Of a stretch of 64,000 nucleotides of DNA, positions 45,501-56,428 are shown piece after piece; position 1 is the first letter of the stretch; each line of letters opens with the position of its first letter. A program made the position numbers and the translations under genes. The notes beneath the pieces are model-generated. The model ran no database searches. It worked only from the letters and a program-made list of their open reading frames with translations, and was not told the origin of the DNA. This stretch comes from Allodiplogaster sudhausi (lineage: Eukaryota; Nematoda; Chromadorea; Rhabditida; Diplogasteridae): the NCBI GenBank assembly GCA_945643635.1, contig CALZFC010000020.1, forward strand, positions 2,068,501 through 2,132,500, written 5' to 3'.

Positions 45501-46346
45501 TCCGGGAAGCGGCCAGTGCGGCCCGTCAGATGGTCGCCTGAGAGCGGCTATTAAAGAAGTCAAAACTCAATTTGAAATTCGCGCCTATTTGTCTGACAGA
45601 AGGGCGAGGGAGCAATAATATGTACATATGTTGTAGAGAAACGCGAGTGCAAAAGTCAGGGGGAAAATTACGGTTGAGCTTCATGCATCTTTAACATTTC
45701 ATCAAACAATTTCGCATTAAACATTGTTGCAATAGACAATTTTGATTGTGTTTTACAACCATCACATCCCTTCCCGTCCACAAGCTCATTGTTAACGGAG
45801 TGAACAGCTTTTAAGGATAGAATTGATATGAACTATACAAAATAGGAGAAAAAAGAGATGTATCTGTAGTTTGTTTTTTTCGCGAGTTATGCAGAATAAT
45901 GGGATGGAATTTTTTTTATTTATTTGGGAAAAAAATCGCAGAAAAGAAGTAGACACCTTGGCTGACGTAGAGCTCCTTGATGTCGTCAAAGTCGGAGACG
46001 ATGACCATCGGATGCGGCAGGTACACGGTGAAGACGCTGCCGTACGAGTCGTAGCAACGCTCGAGGAAGAGCTCGAGGCGGCGGGGATCAAACTGGAAGG
46101 AAGGAGTAAGAGATTCGATGCGGAAAGGAGGAGGAAAGTTGAGAAAAACGAGAAAATAATTTAGACAAAATATATATTAAATTAATAAAAATAAAATAAG
46201 GAAACAAAATAGATAGTAATAACCTGAAAGAGATTGCCAACGAGTGGCAGCGGCGTCGGCCCACGCGGCAAGCGTAGGACGTTGGCGTAGTAACGCGAGA
46301 CGTAGAGAACAACAAGGAGGAAGCAAGCGAGCAGGACGATGGACAT
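42549..46346 (-). CDS. Cytochrome P450 monooxygenase, CYP2 clan, 502 aa, 11 exons
   Basis: All 11 exons join in phase: 46346-46224, 46092-45957, 45537-45371, 45070-44882, 44699-44583, 44410-44292, 44118-43986, 43766-43602, 43333-43187, 42932-42876 and 42704-42549. It begins with a membrane anchor ([20 protein letters not shown]), then the proline hinge [13 protein letters not shown], helix C DNWREQRR, helix [14 protein letters not shown], the ExxR motif LETLR, FRPERF and the heme loop [11 protein letters not shown] with the ligand Cys. The C terminus ends QPLAFTALA. It is anchored in the endoplasmic reticulum and oxidises small hydrophobic substrates with NADPH-P450 reductase; the substrate cannot be told. 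Length, anchor and motifs are complete, so it should be functional. It is related to the truncated P450 at 9.6-12.5 kb, on the other strand and 30 kb away. Confidence 0.93.
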
Positions 46347-47415
46347 GCTCTGTGAGGGCGGTCTAATTAAATAAAAAGGAAAAAATATAAGCTGTTAAGA
46401 TAAATATTAACATTTATATATATATGTATATATGTAGATACATACCTTTCAACGAGCGTAAACGAAACAGTCTGTTCTTTTTGAAAGATTACATATGATT
46501 AGACCACGAATAGTGTAGGTTGCTAGAAAAACTGATAAGCAAGAGTTGTGCAGGGATGACAACTGCTAAGTATACTTCTACGGGAAGCTGATTGGGGAGG
46601 AGAGCAAGGGAGCAGCACTCGCATGCATGGAAATATGCTTACTACATAGGTATGTATCTATATTTCTCGCCCTCTCATTCTTCCTATTCTTTCTCTCCAT
46701 CTATCTCGCTCTCCCTTCTCTACCTCTCTTTCTCTCTCGATTGTTTAGTTCTCTCGCTCGTACTTTCTCTGCTCGTACTGTCTCTCGAATATTTCTCCTT
46801 CATGTCTGAAAAGCGAATTATCTTGTCTAGCATTCGAAAACAAAGCAGAATGTTCTCGTGACCTTGATCTGTCTCGTTCTATCCAGAACGATTAGGAAAG
46901 CAAAGGAAGCGAGCGATTGCTTTTCTTCATACCCTCTCACTCCCCTCTCTTTCTCTCTCTCTGTCTATCTCTCTTGCTCTGTCCGTCTTCGGCAAGCCAA
47001 GGAGCAAGTTGTCTTAATTAGCATGTATTTGAACACAAAAAGTTGAAGAAAGAGGCACTAGCGATGCAATCCGGATTTGTTTTGATTGCGTACAAGTGAT
47101 AGAAGAGGAAGAAGAAAAACACTTAATTCACTCTCTTTCCATCCTTGTCGTCGTACTCTTTAGAAGTGGAATTCATGTCTACTCGCATTCAGGCACGTCA
47201 AGGCTTTTAAATTTAGAGAATACAACACATGAAGTCGGAAAACTAACATATATTCTAGAAACTACATATTTGTCAACAAAACTCGTATTCGAACGCAGCA
47301 GTTTATATCAGATATGGAAAGGGGTGGAGGGAAAGGAGATGGAGAGGGGAAAATGGGAGCGAAGAGTGAGAAGATATGTGAAAAGAGAGAGAGAAAGCCA
47401 GAGAGGGTTGGTTCT
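46347..47415. other. Intergenic region with CT-rich tracts
   Basis: The upstream region of the P450 and CT-rich stretches (about 46665-46800, 46930-46985). No TATA box is as clear as in the secreted-protein cluster, and no gene is seen. Confidence 0.45.
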
Positions 47416-47543
47416 CTACTCGGGGAAGACGAAGCGGTCCACGACGATGCAGACACGAGCACGCTTGTCGGCCAGCTTGGTAAGCTGGGTCGCACCGAAG
47501 GACACCAGCTCCATCTCGTGCAGCTTCTTCCACGAACGGTCAC

Positions 47544-47595
<52 letters not shown>

Positions 47596-48013
47596 GAGAG
47601 ATGGAGAGAGCGCGAGAGAGAGGGAGAGCAAGAGCGATCGAGAGCGAAAGAGAGAGAGAGAATGATTCTAAGAAGAGGATGCTTGAGATAGAAGTTGGCC
47701 GGTTGCTGGACACGCTTCGAGTGTTTGGAAGCAGCTTCGATGGCTTCGGTGAGCGTCGCCGAGCCAGAGAACTCGAGGGAGAATCTCTTCTTGCGGACGA
47801 CGCCGCACTTGTTCCAGTACCCGACCAGGAACACGCAAACCACCTGAAACACGCCACTTGCTTAGCCACCTTCCATCGTCTTTCTCTATTTCTCTCTCTC
47901 TCTCTCTTATGGCTCTCTCATTTCCCGTGCTACTTCACTATCTCTCTCTCTCTCTTCATATCTATCTCTCTCTATCACTCGCTCTCTCCCTCGTCAATGC
48001 TTCTTCTCTCTCT

Positions 48014-48056
<43 letters not shown>

Positions 48057-48425
48057 TCGTCTCACCGTCTCCAAGCCGTCGTAGTCGTCCAGCTCAGTGA
48101 CCACATCAGCCTCCTCTGCCTGAAATGCTCTTCCTTGAATGGTGAAATTAAAGAGTTGAGTAAATATTTTCTACTACAAATACAAATAAGAATAAAATGG
48201 ACAAAGAACCTCGGTAGTGGCGAGTGGCTGTGGAGTTCCGCCGCCGCCGCCAGAGTTCTCCTTGGACTTCTCCTCGATCTGGAGAGTGCCTCCTCTGTTG
48301 CGGGCGCTTCCAGTCACTTGCAGCGCCTCGCTCGCTCGGTCGTCGTCGTAGTGAATGCGGCAACGAAGCGAGAACTCCATGCTCCTGATCCGATCCAGCA
48401 GTGGAATTCGCTTCTCTTCCGGCAT
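47416..48425 (-). CDS. Unidentified small protein, about 190 aa, 4 exons
   Basis: Exons on the minus strand: 48425-48210 (MPEEKRIPLLDRIRSMEFSL, then an acidic and Gly-rich part with GTLQIEEKSKENSGGGGG); 48119-48066 (AEEADVVTELDDYDGLET); about 47843-47670 (VVCVFLVGYWNKCGVVRKKR, then ATLTEAIEAASKHSKR); and 47542-47416 (WKKLHEMELVSFGATQLTKL ... VVDRFVFPE, stop). The first three join in phase 0. The donor of the third exon is not clear: no good GT fits the last exon's frame, and a GA/CT microsatellite sits between them. I do not recognise the family. The sequence looks soluble and intracellular. Confidence 0.5.
47546..47600. repeat. GA microsatellite directly next to a 3' splice site
   Basis: About 50 bases of pure GA on the plus strand, i.e. 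CT on the sense strand of the minus-strand gene, ending at the TGCAG acceptor. It forms the whole polypyrimidine tract. Confidence 0.85.
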
Positions 48426-49909
48426 CGCTCCTTAATCATAATTACTTATTAGGAAATGGATTCTACTTTTTTTTTTACAGAATTTAGTGTAAATATTGTA
48501 TCAGAAATTTTGATTGGATAGCGAGTTAATTAAGAAAGAGAAGTCGGAATAACCAAGAGTCGACAGAAGCAGCCGGCCGCGGAAAGAGTTTGTAGGAAGA
48601 ATGAATACGACTCCACATTTAGGTTGCTTGCTAGGAAACAATGGAACGCGGGAGCACAAGGGGCACAATGTTTATTACACGAATTGGGCCGCTTCATATA
48701 GGACAGGAGGATGTAGTACTTTGTTTGGGGCAAATTGCAAAAAATAGTTCATAAATATTTTTGCGTGATATACTATCTACACACGGCACCCTAATTTCAG
48801 CTATTCATGATATTCAAAGTGGAGAATCGCATTTATTGTGTTCGTTGAACAAGTTTTTCCGTGTTCTCATATTTTGGAAAGTCTTTTTTTCCTTGCACCT
48901 TCTGCGAAGCAAAAGTAAGGCCTTTATGACAGTAAAATGCATGATCTGGATAAATGCAGAAGTTGAAAGCGAACCGATCACTACCGAATGGAATCACCAA
49001 AGGAATCACCATTGCCATTCCATGCTAGGCTAGCCAACGTCAAGGCCTTAGTTTTCTGGTGATCTACGGTAGCTACTGTAATCATATTTGATGGGAGAGA
49101 GAGAACCAATAAGAGAAAGAACTGTCCGCTTTCAAAGTCGCGTTGCAGACTGTCACGATAAGCAAGTCGCAGGTTTTCATTATGGAAGCTTCTTAGGCAT
49201 CAACATACATACATACAGGCATCAACATATGTACATACCTACATACATACACGTAGTAATTGAGGAACTTATTAAATGTCCTATTATATTTCACTTAAAA
49301 AAGATTAACTGGAACTTGCAGACGAATCCAAAGCTCACTTTGATAGCCCGGACATATTCGTAGTCCTAATTATTCACAATTTTGCTGCCGTATGAAATTC
49401 GACGCCTCAAAGCCTTATCTCGGCAGGTCAAAAACGGAGACAGAAGAAGAGCGTCCTGCTATTCGGAAGGCAAAGAAGAAGAGATCTCATCCTCTATCAC
49501 TCGATGAGACTCTTCTCTCCCGGCGAGTTGGAGAGAGGACAGAAGGGCACGACGGAGAGCGAACTGCAATGGAAAGGCAAGGGCTCATCTCGACAACTTC
49601 CGTATCTTCCATATTATTCTAGACTTGAAATACAAACATATGTAATTACAGACTCAATGCCCATGAAAGGGTCTTTTTCTTGTGTCTGATAGATGAATAG
49701 AAAATCTGCCGTGCCTCTTGGCAGCTGTCTCGACCACGCGGCCAGCGTCAATGTGCCACGTCGGCGAGAAATTAAAGTCCACCGGTGCAAGTCGACTCCT
49801 GCGTCGGCAGTACATCAAATATGTACAATCTTTATAATCGACACCAATTATGTAATTTGCAGTTTTGCTCAAAAACGTAGAAATTTTAGCGTTCTCGACG
49901 ACAGCGAAG
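48426..49909. other. Intergenic region
   Basis: No gene is supported. A tract of TACATACATA-type simple sequence lies at about 49200-49255. The minus-strand frame continuing past 49910 to 49654 is open but is not in phase with the exons of the C48-like gene. Confidence 0.4.
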
Positions 49910-51118
49910 TTAACGGGTTCGTCCGAAGCAAGCACGAAGACGAGCAGTCTGTAGATGACCTTGACGCCGTACGAACTCAGCCAAGGCGACCGACGGCAGA
50001 ACAGATCGAGAGAGGAAACGACGTTGTTTAGGGAGAACTTTGGGAAAACGAGAAAATTGGCAACTTGCCAATGAGAATGCCCAGCGAACGACAGCCAGAA
50101 GACCAGAAGTCGTGCTGCTGCTCGAGTCCGAGTGCGATCTGGACGGGGACGCGGCCGGAGGGGAAGAGATGAGAGAAGAGACGAGAGAGTCAGCTTCAAG
50201 GAAGAAGGGCACATTCTATTGATTTATAGAATGAAGAAGGCAAAAGTAGTCTAACAGTCAGCAGCGGATTCGCTTCTTGGAAAAGCGTGTCGAAGACAAC
50301 GACGGCGTCAGGCTAAAGAACAGAGAGATTATTACTTGAATTATTAATATTCGCGCCTTTTTCAGATCATAGAGGACAACGACGTAGTGAAGGCGGCAAG
50401 AGTCATGAAGAATTTGGACGGCCATTCGCTGTCCCGAGATGTGCTTCACGACGGATGAGGGGTCACTCGGATGAATTGTGAGATTGTCGGACAAGGATGA
50501 GAGAGATGGCTGGAGAAAGTGATATTGTAAAAAAAGAGCGAGAGATAGAGAGACAGAGAGAGAGAGAGAGAAAAGAGAGTGGATAAGGTTGAAGAGATGG
50601 CTGGAGAAAGTGAAATGTATACTAAGAGAGAGAGAGAGATACTACATACATGTAAGAGAGAGAGATGGAGATGGAGAGGTAAGAGAGTAAGGAAGAGAGA
50701 GAGCGAGAGAAAGAGAGAAGGGGAAGAGAGTGTCCAAATAAGAGAAGTCGCACTAAGAGTTCTTGCATGGCACAGAGGCCGTCAATCTCGAAGGGCGCAG
50801 CCTTTTGAAGGCGGTCGCAGAAATCGTCGATGACGTCACCAGAGAGACGCTCGCCAAAGATCTGAGAGAATTCGATGAAAAAGGCTGAATAGAATTCGAT
50901 TCGATCGAAACAAACAAATGGACGAAAATTATCTTAACAATTTCAATCTTCATTTTGTCACTGATTCCGACCTGTTCCTTTGCAATGCGACGACGCGGCT
51001 TGGTCCAGAGAAAAGCACGAATAATGGGCTTCGAGTCAAAAGACACAGCCGTCTCCGCCTCTTCACTCAGCGCACTCTCTCCACTCTCTCCACTCTCTCG
51101 ACTCTCTTCATCCTCCAT
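49910..51118 (-). CDS. Ulp1/C48-like cysteine-protease-fold protein, 263 aa, 5 exons, nucleophile apparently replaced
   Basis: Exons, all phase 0: 51118-50972 (acidic start MEDEESRESGES, then PIIRAFLWTKPRRR); 50861-50754 (FGERLSGDVIDDFCDRLQKA); 50509-50336 (LTIHPSDPSSVVKHIS ... RLHYVVVLYDLKK); 50312-50256 (PDAVVVFDTLFQEANPLL); 50215-49910. The pattern 'L-D--ID-F---L', then H-[YW]-VVV-D-KK, then V-FD-L is that of Ulp1/SENP-type proteases, where the H and D are catalytic. The usual DCG nucleophile motif is read here as TTSGLLAVVRWAFSLA, with Ser in place of Cys. In-frame TAA lies just before the ATG, so 51118 is the likely start. If correct it would be an inactive or non-canonical SUMO/ubiquitin-like protease relative. 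Assignment rests on pattern only. Confidence 0.5.
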
Positions 51119-52749
51119 GCTCTCTTACTCGCTCGTCTCCTCCGTCGGGACTTTCGACGCCCGGCCAGAGAAGAAGGAATAGAAGAAAGAGCGAGAGGAA
51201 ATCGGCCCACGCGAAGCCTCAACGTCGATATCGCCAATCGGCCCGTTGTCGCCCTATAAGAAAAGTAATGGATTTGTATCGAATGAAATTATTTGTAATA
51301 AAAAATCTTTAGAACAAGGAATTATTTATAGACGGCACCTAGGAGAAGCGGAAAGCCCGCTTCTGTTTCTTGCGAATCAGAGAAGTCGCCCATTGGAGAA
51401 ACTAAAACAAGAGTAGATTTAGCGTGGAACGAATTTGTATGTAAACAGAGAAGAAATGCAGACCAACCATCTCCCAAAGCCGAATGACAGCGAAATGGCG
51501 ACTCTTGATGTCATTTCAAGTGTTGCCGTCAATTTTAGCAATTATCATAATGAATTTTATTTAACTAATGAAATCAGCAAAGGCATGCACTTATTTTTAG
51601 TGTGAATGCTGTGATATTGTGTGGCATACTTTTAAAGTGCTTCCCTTCTCAAGACATCTAAAATAGTTATGAGTAATTCGTTACCCCCTTTCCTCGTGTA
51701 CGTATGTATTTGTGCAACAATGCATATACATGCATGAATAACAAGTTTATCAGACAAATACAAAAGTTGCAAATACACATTGTGTGAAGAATTCGACTGG
51801 ATCTTCCAAAATATTTTGTTGTAAAAAATTAAATAGGATAGGCCTTTTTTTTTATAAAAAGGGGTGTGAGGTAAAATCTCATAAATTTTAAAGAGAAATA
51901 ATCTCGTATTGTTAGACAAAATCAAATTGTTGTTCTTAATATTCTCAAGTAGTTAGAAAAATTTGATTGAATCGGCCAAGTTTTTTTTAAAAATAGATAT
52001 ATGAAATCTCATAAAATGTTTCTTTCAGTCCTCAAACTCGAATGTTTCGCAGTTCTTGCAAGTAGAATAACATCTATACCGATGTTTGATCCTTTGTCAT
52101 CTTGACGTGACGAGTGGGTCTTTTGCAGCATTTCTTGATTGGTGAGTGTCGTAACGGTGATTCTTTTACGCGATGCTACTTATGACGGGCACGTCATTCA
52201 TCCTCCTTAAAAAATATGAGTTTTTTTTTCAGCTAGGAAATTCCTTTAAAAAACGTAGTACATTTTTCTTGTCGTTCCAAGAGAAGACGCAGTGGATAGC
52301 CGCACTTCTTGGAGCGCGGACTTTTTTTTTCAATCCGAGTCTTGAGACAACTTTCCATGGAGATGCGACGCATGCTGATGAATCATGGCTAATGACCGGC
52401 CATCCTGGATGAGGCACAAGCTCTTCTTCAGCCGGCTTTGACCACAATCACATAGACTGACAATGAGCGGAGTGCATAGAAAAGGTGATGCTTTGGTAGG
52501 GAGGAAAACATTGCCTTAGGATTCCATAAAGTCTTTCCATCAATTGAAGCTGACATTAGCAATATGGAGTAAAATTCCTGTGTCGAAGCAGATTCACGAA
52601 TATCGAGCTAAATGTATGTAGTAAGTCGACGAGAAATTCAAGTGCGCCTTGTTTATGACGTTTAAGGGCAGTGACCTGAAACAGTTAACATATTTTCAAG
52701 CAAAAGCATGGCTTTTTAATGCACGCAGCCGTAAATGACATTCAACTAA
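51119..52749. other. Upstream region of the C48-like gene and non-coding sequence
   Basis: Immediately upstream (51119-51258) a frame GDNGPIGDIDVEASRGPIS reads towards the ATG but is cut by TAA four codons before it. A short ATG frame MGDFSDSQETEAGFPLLL lies at about 51394-51340. They may be 5' UTR exons or a lost N-terminus. Nothing else is supported, including the frame at 52173-52412. Confidence 0.35.
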
Positions 52750-53280
52750 TCAAGGAGAATTGTTTAAAAACCGCATTTGTGAGACTTTGGCAGAGAGACC
52801 AGCAGTGAGGAGTAACTGAGCAGCGAGGCCAACCTCGCCGGGGTTGCTGTGAGACTTGCTCACACCGAGTACTTCATTGTGGGAATGGTAGACCAGCACG
52901 AGCGATTCTTCGGGGGGATCTTGGTCTGAACGGAATCGCGCTCGGCTGCCGATGCGCCAGGTTGAAGGAGGCCAGCATAGAACGCTTCACTCGTAAGAGC
53001 AAGTATAGAGGGATGGGCACGGAATGACCGGGAATGGCGTACCATTCTTGTGTCGAAGCAGATATTTACGCGAATATCGAGCTAAATGTAGGTCGACGAT
53101 AAATTCAAGTGCGCCTTGTTTATGAAGGCAGTAACCTGTAACAGTTAACATATTTTCAAGAAAAAGCATGGCTTTTTAATGCACTCAGCAGTAAATGACA
53201 TTCAACTAATCAATGGCAATTGTTTAAAAATCGCATTTGTGAGCCTTTGAAAGAGAGACCAGAAGTGAGGACCGAAGCCT
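52560..53280. repeat. Direct duplication (about 52560-52800 and 53040-53280)
   Basis: Two copies about 85-90 percent alike, sharing GTGTCGAAGCAGAT, ATATCGAGCTAAATGTA, TTCAAGTGCGCCTTGTTTATG, AGTTAACATATTTTCAAG and AATGACATTCAACTAATCAA. The first copy runs into the helicase relic and the second copy retains a trace of the same end, so the unit was duplicated with part of the relic. Confidence 0.75.
52750..53045 (-). pseudogene. Fragment of an SF1 (UPF1/MOV10-like) helicase, frameshifted
   Basis: Minus-strand reading gives FRAHPSILALTSEAFYAGLL, like the 'YRSHPxI-----FY-G-L' block of UPF1-family helicases. After a shift of frame it gives HNEVLGVSKSHSNPGEVGLA, like the following 'SxxN--E' block, and then AQLLLTAGLSAKVSQM. 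Both helicase blocks are in the right order and spacing but in different frames with a stop between, so this is a relic. No other helicase motifs (Walker A/B) are nearby. The segment overlaps a local direct duplication. Confidence 0.6.
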
Positions 53281-55538
53281 AGCATTACTTTAAGAGAGGA
53301 AATCAATGATTCCTTCTCTCTTTCTCTCTGAATGTTATTCTATGTTTCTTCATTCTTTCTCTCCCTCTTTTTCTCTATCGTCCTTTATCATTCACTTCCA
53401 TCAGAGACAGTCGGCATATCGCAATTCCTTTTCTCTCTAGTATCTCTCTCACCTCTTCTCTCTCACACGCATCGGAATCACTTGTTGCTCCCTGTCCCCA
53501 TCGTCCGTTTTTCTCTCAGCTTCTGAACCGGACAAGAACTTTATCTCGCAATCCCTATGTTTCTGTATAGTGTTTGTCATTATGACAATACTTATTTATA
53601 CCAAGGCTACCAATTCAAATGCAGATCTTCAGGCGAATGAACCAGATAGTTGGAGACATAGGAGTTATGAGTATGCTTACATCGGATCTCTTCTTCCCCT
53701 ACATATATGTATAATCATATTGCTTCCATTTTTCCAATTTTCTTTTATATTTGCACAAAGATTTCATACACTTTTTAAAGCGAGTAGAAGAAAGAAGGAA
53801 AGAAAGATGAAGAAATGGTAGCGAACTGCCACGGGGAGACAAAGAACTGGGGAGAGCACTGAATCGCCCTTCTTTGCGTCGGAACATCCAAAAATGTACA
53901 AATGCGTAAATTGCAAGCATGTCAAACTTTATCGCGAAGGAATTGGCAAGAGTTTCATAGCCCAATCCAAGGGTTGCGAGGGTCTCGCTGTCGTTGCCAG
54001 ACTGAGCGTGTAGCTTAGAAAAAGTTATAATTTTCTTTCTTCATTTCATCCATATATGCAGTATGTATATAAATTAGCAAGAATATAATTTGTTTCATTT
54101 TATAAGAAGAGCAAAAACGAGCATTCTGTTATCCCCAATCATGGACTGCTGCAATTAAACAGGTTGGCGACAAATATTATTATTTAGCTATTTGATTGAA
54201 AACAAATCTTAACCCTAGTTTCCCTTGCTTCTCCGGGGGAATAGTACTTTCTTCGCGCAGAACACGCTAATATAAATGCCGTCTATTTGGCTTCCGGCCC
54301 AACATCGAATAAAAGCAGAGAAATCACAAGTAGGACTGTGAATTCTTTGTCGATTTTGAGAGAGAGAGAGAGAGAGAGGGAAAGAGATAGAGAGAAAGAG
54401 AGAGTTCCAGAGAGAAGAAAACATCGAGAGGGAGAGAGAGAGAGAAGAAAACATCGAGAGGGAGAGAGAGAGAGAGAGAAGAGTCTTCTCTTTTCAGCTC
54501 TCCCTCGCTCACCATTTCTCTATCTCCCATATTTCTAACCGTTCTCTCTCTCCTTCTTTCTTCCCCTCGAAACATTATCATTTGAAAGAGTTTCAGCAAT
54601 GTGCCTCCTCCAGCTCACGATCTCGCTGTCTCTGGAAGTGTCTAAAATAGCAGCATTAGACGAACTTCCTGATGGATCAGGGGAAGTAGGGGAAAATCAA
54701 AAAAGATATTCAAATTCACGTCATGTTCAGAGTTCGTTCATCAACATCCATTAGAAGATCAATTACATCCTCGGCCCAGAATTTCTGTTCCCTTTCCACT
54801 TGCAATCTCCAATTTCACAACAAAATTATGTCCCTTTGTCCTCCCACTCTCTGATTATAGCAAAATTTTATATCGATAAATCAATTACAAGTAAAAGACG
54901 CAGACAATATTGTCAGATGTAGATGTACAGTTCCATTTTGTAAATATATGGCAAATTGGATGGAAGGGGAGAGAGGGCAATGCATACAAAATTCCTAGAG
55001 TGCACATTAAGACGCTACTATCTCTGTGCAGACGTATAGTATCTCATTCAGCAGCCTTAAAAGGCTTGGGCCCGGACTACCTTACCGCCGCTGAACACAG
55101 TGGATAGAGGAGAGATATAATTTGGATTACTGAGGGGATAGCGAGTAAAGAAGAATGTACAAACGGTCCTTTAATTCTAATAAAAAGTAACACCAGGAAA
55201 TGATTAAGACGGATGAATTAAAAGACGCGGAATCGTTGTCGTACTCTCAACAATTTCCCGTCAAAGAAGGAGGAGACAAATGGCGAGAAACAAACAACAA
55301 CAAAACTAATGAAGAAGATGCACTTTTCGCAAAAGACTAATGATGTACTCGTCGGCGGCTTTTATGTAAGCTCAAATAAAAGGGATAAAACATGACTTTG
55401 ACATAGGCAATAGTGTACGCTTTGACTGATAGTGCGCGCGGACGAGCAAAAGAAACGTTGGCAAATGTTGCCTAGGGCTTCCGTGGTTGCTGAAAGCCGG
55501 CGAATGTAGGGTGCGGCTGGTTATCGATTGATAGACAC
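53281..55538. other. Intergenic region with GA microsatellites
   Basis: No supported gene. A CT-rich stretch lies at about 53310-53520 and GA tracts at about 54358-54480, including a duplicated AGAAGAAAACATCGAGAGGG unit. Confidence 0.45.
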
Positions 55539-56384
55539 CTAATCATGACAGGCTTGCATGTGGAGTGCTTCCCGGTACGAGACATTGTCTCCGTCCTCTC
55601 CAAGCTGTCCGGATGCCTTGGAGACGATACCCGAGTCGGACGAGCCATTCGAGCTGAGGCGCGCGCGCAGAAGACTCGCGTACGTCGTGTAGCGTTGGAT
55701 CTGCAAAGAAGAGACATATAAATAGTCCTCAACTAAAATTGTCCGCTACGGTAATTGTCCATAAAAGAAATTGTTCCCAACGGTAAGTGTCCCCCACGTC
55801 ATTTGTCCTCAACGAAATTGTCCACGTTCTTCCTCAGCGGAAAATTTCTAGCAATATCAGCGAAAGTAAGCATAAAAACGAGCTAAAAAAAACTCTTACA
55901 TGCATATAGTACTCACTTACGAACATATGATGTTATTCGATCACAAAGTGTGAAAATTTTTCTACATATGGGAAAAATTAACATAAAAATGTTATTTAAA
56001 AAATTGAAAAAAAGAGAGACGATTCAGTAATGCTCCTCACCTCATGCATGAGTAGCCTCTCGTCAAAGAAGTACTGCTCGACCGCCTTGCCGCGTGCCTT
56101 GAGAGGCGGCGCAGCCGAGCGGAGACGCGTCAGCTCTTCGGAGAGTGCAGCGGCAGACGCATCGTGCGCCGCGAGCTGCTCCGCGAGGGACGCGCCGGAG
56201 GGAGCGCGAGGGAGAGGAGGCCAGAGGAGGCGGCCGGCCGAGTCAAGGCCCGGTGGAAGGGCGCGGGAGGAGAACGACGCCGCCACTGTGTTGATCGCGT
56301 CCAGCCACGCTGACACTTCGAAAGAGCTCCTTTAAAGAAGGAAGATGTTGGGTGGGGTGAACGAGAATGAGAAAGATAGAAATT

Positions 56385-56428
<44 letters not shown>

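Noticed and set aside
47262..47852. Continuous 196-codon minus-strand frame through the microsatellite (Ser/Leu run)
   Set aside because: The microsatellite translates as SLSLSL and the frame is wrong for the clearly coding last exon; I prefer an intron.
49654..49909. Extension of a minus-strand frame (APVDFNFSPTWHIDAGRVVE) beyond the C48-like gene
   Set aside because: It looks partly coding but is out of phase with the preceding exons; kept out until a splice junction is shown.
52173..52447. Open frames on both strands with moderate GC content
   Set aside because: No family resemblance on either strand that I could defend.
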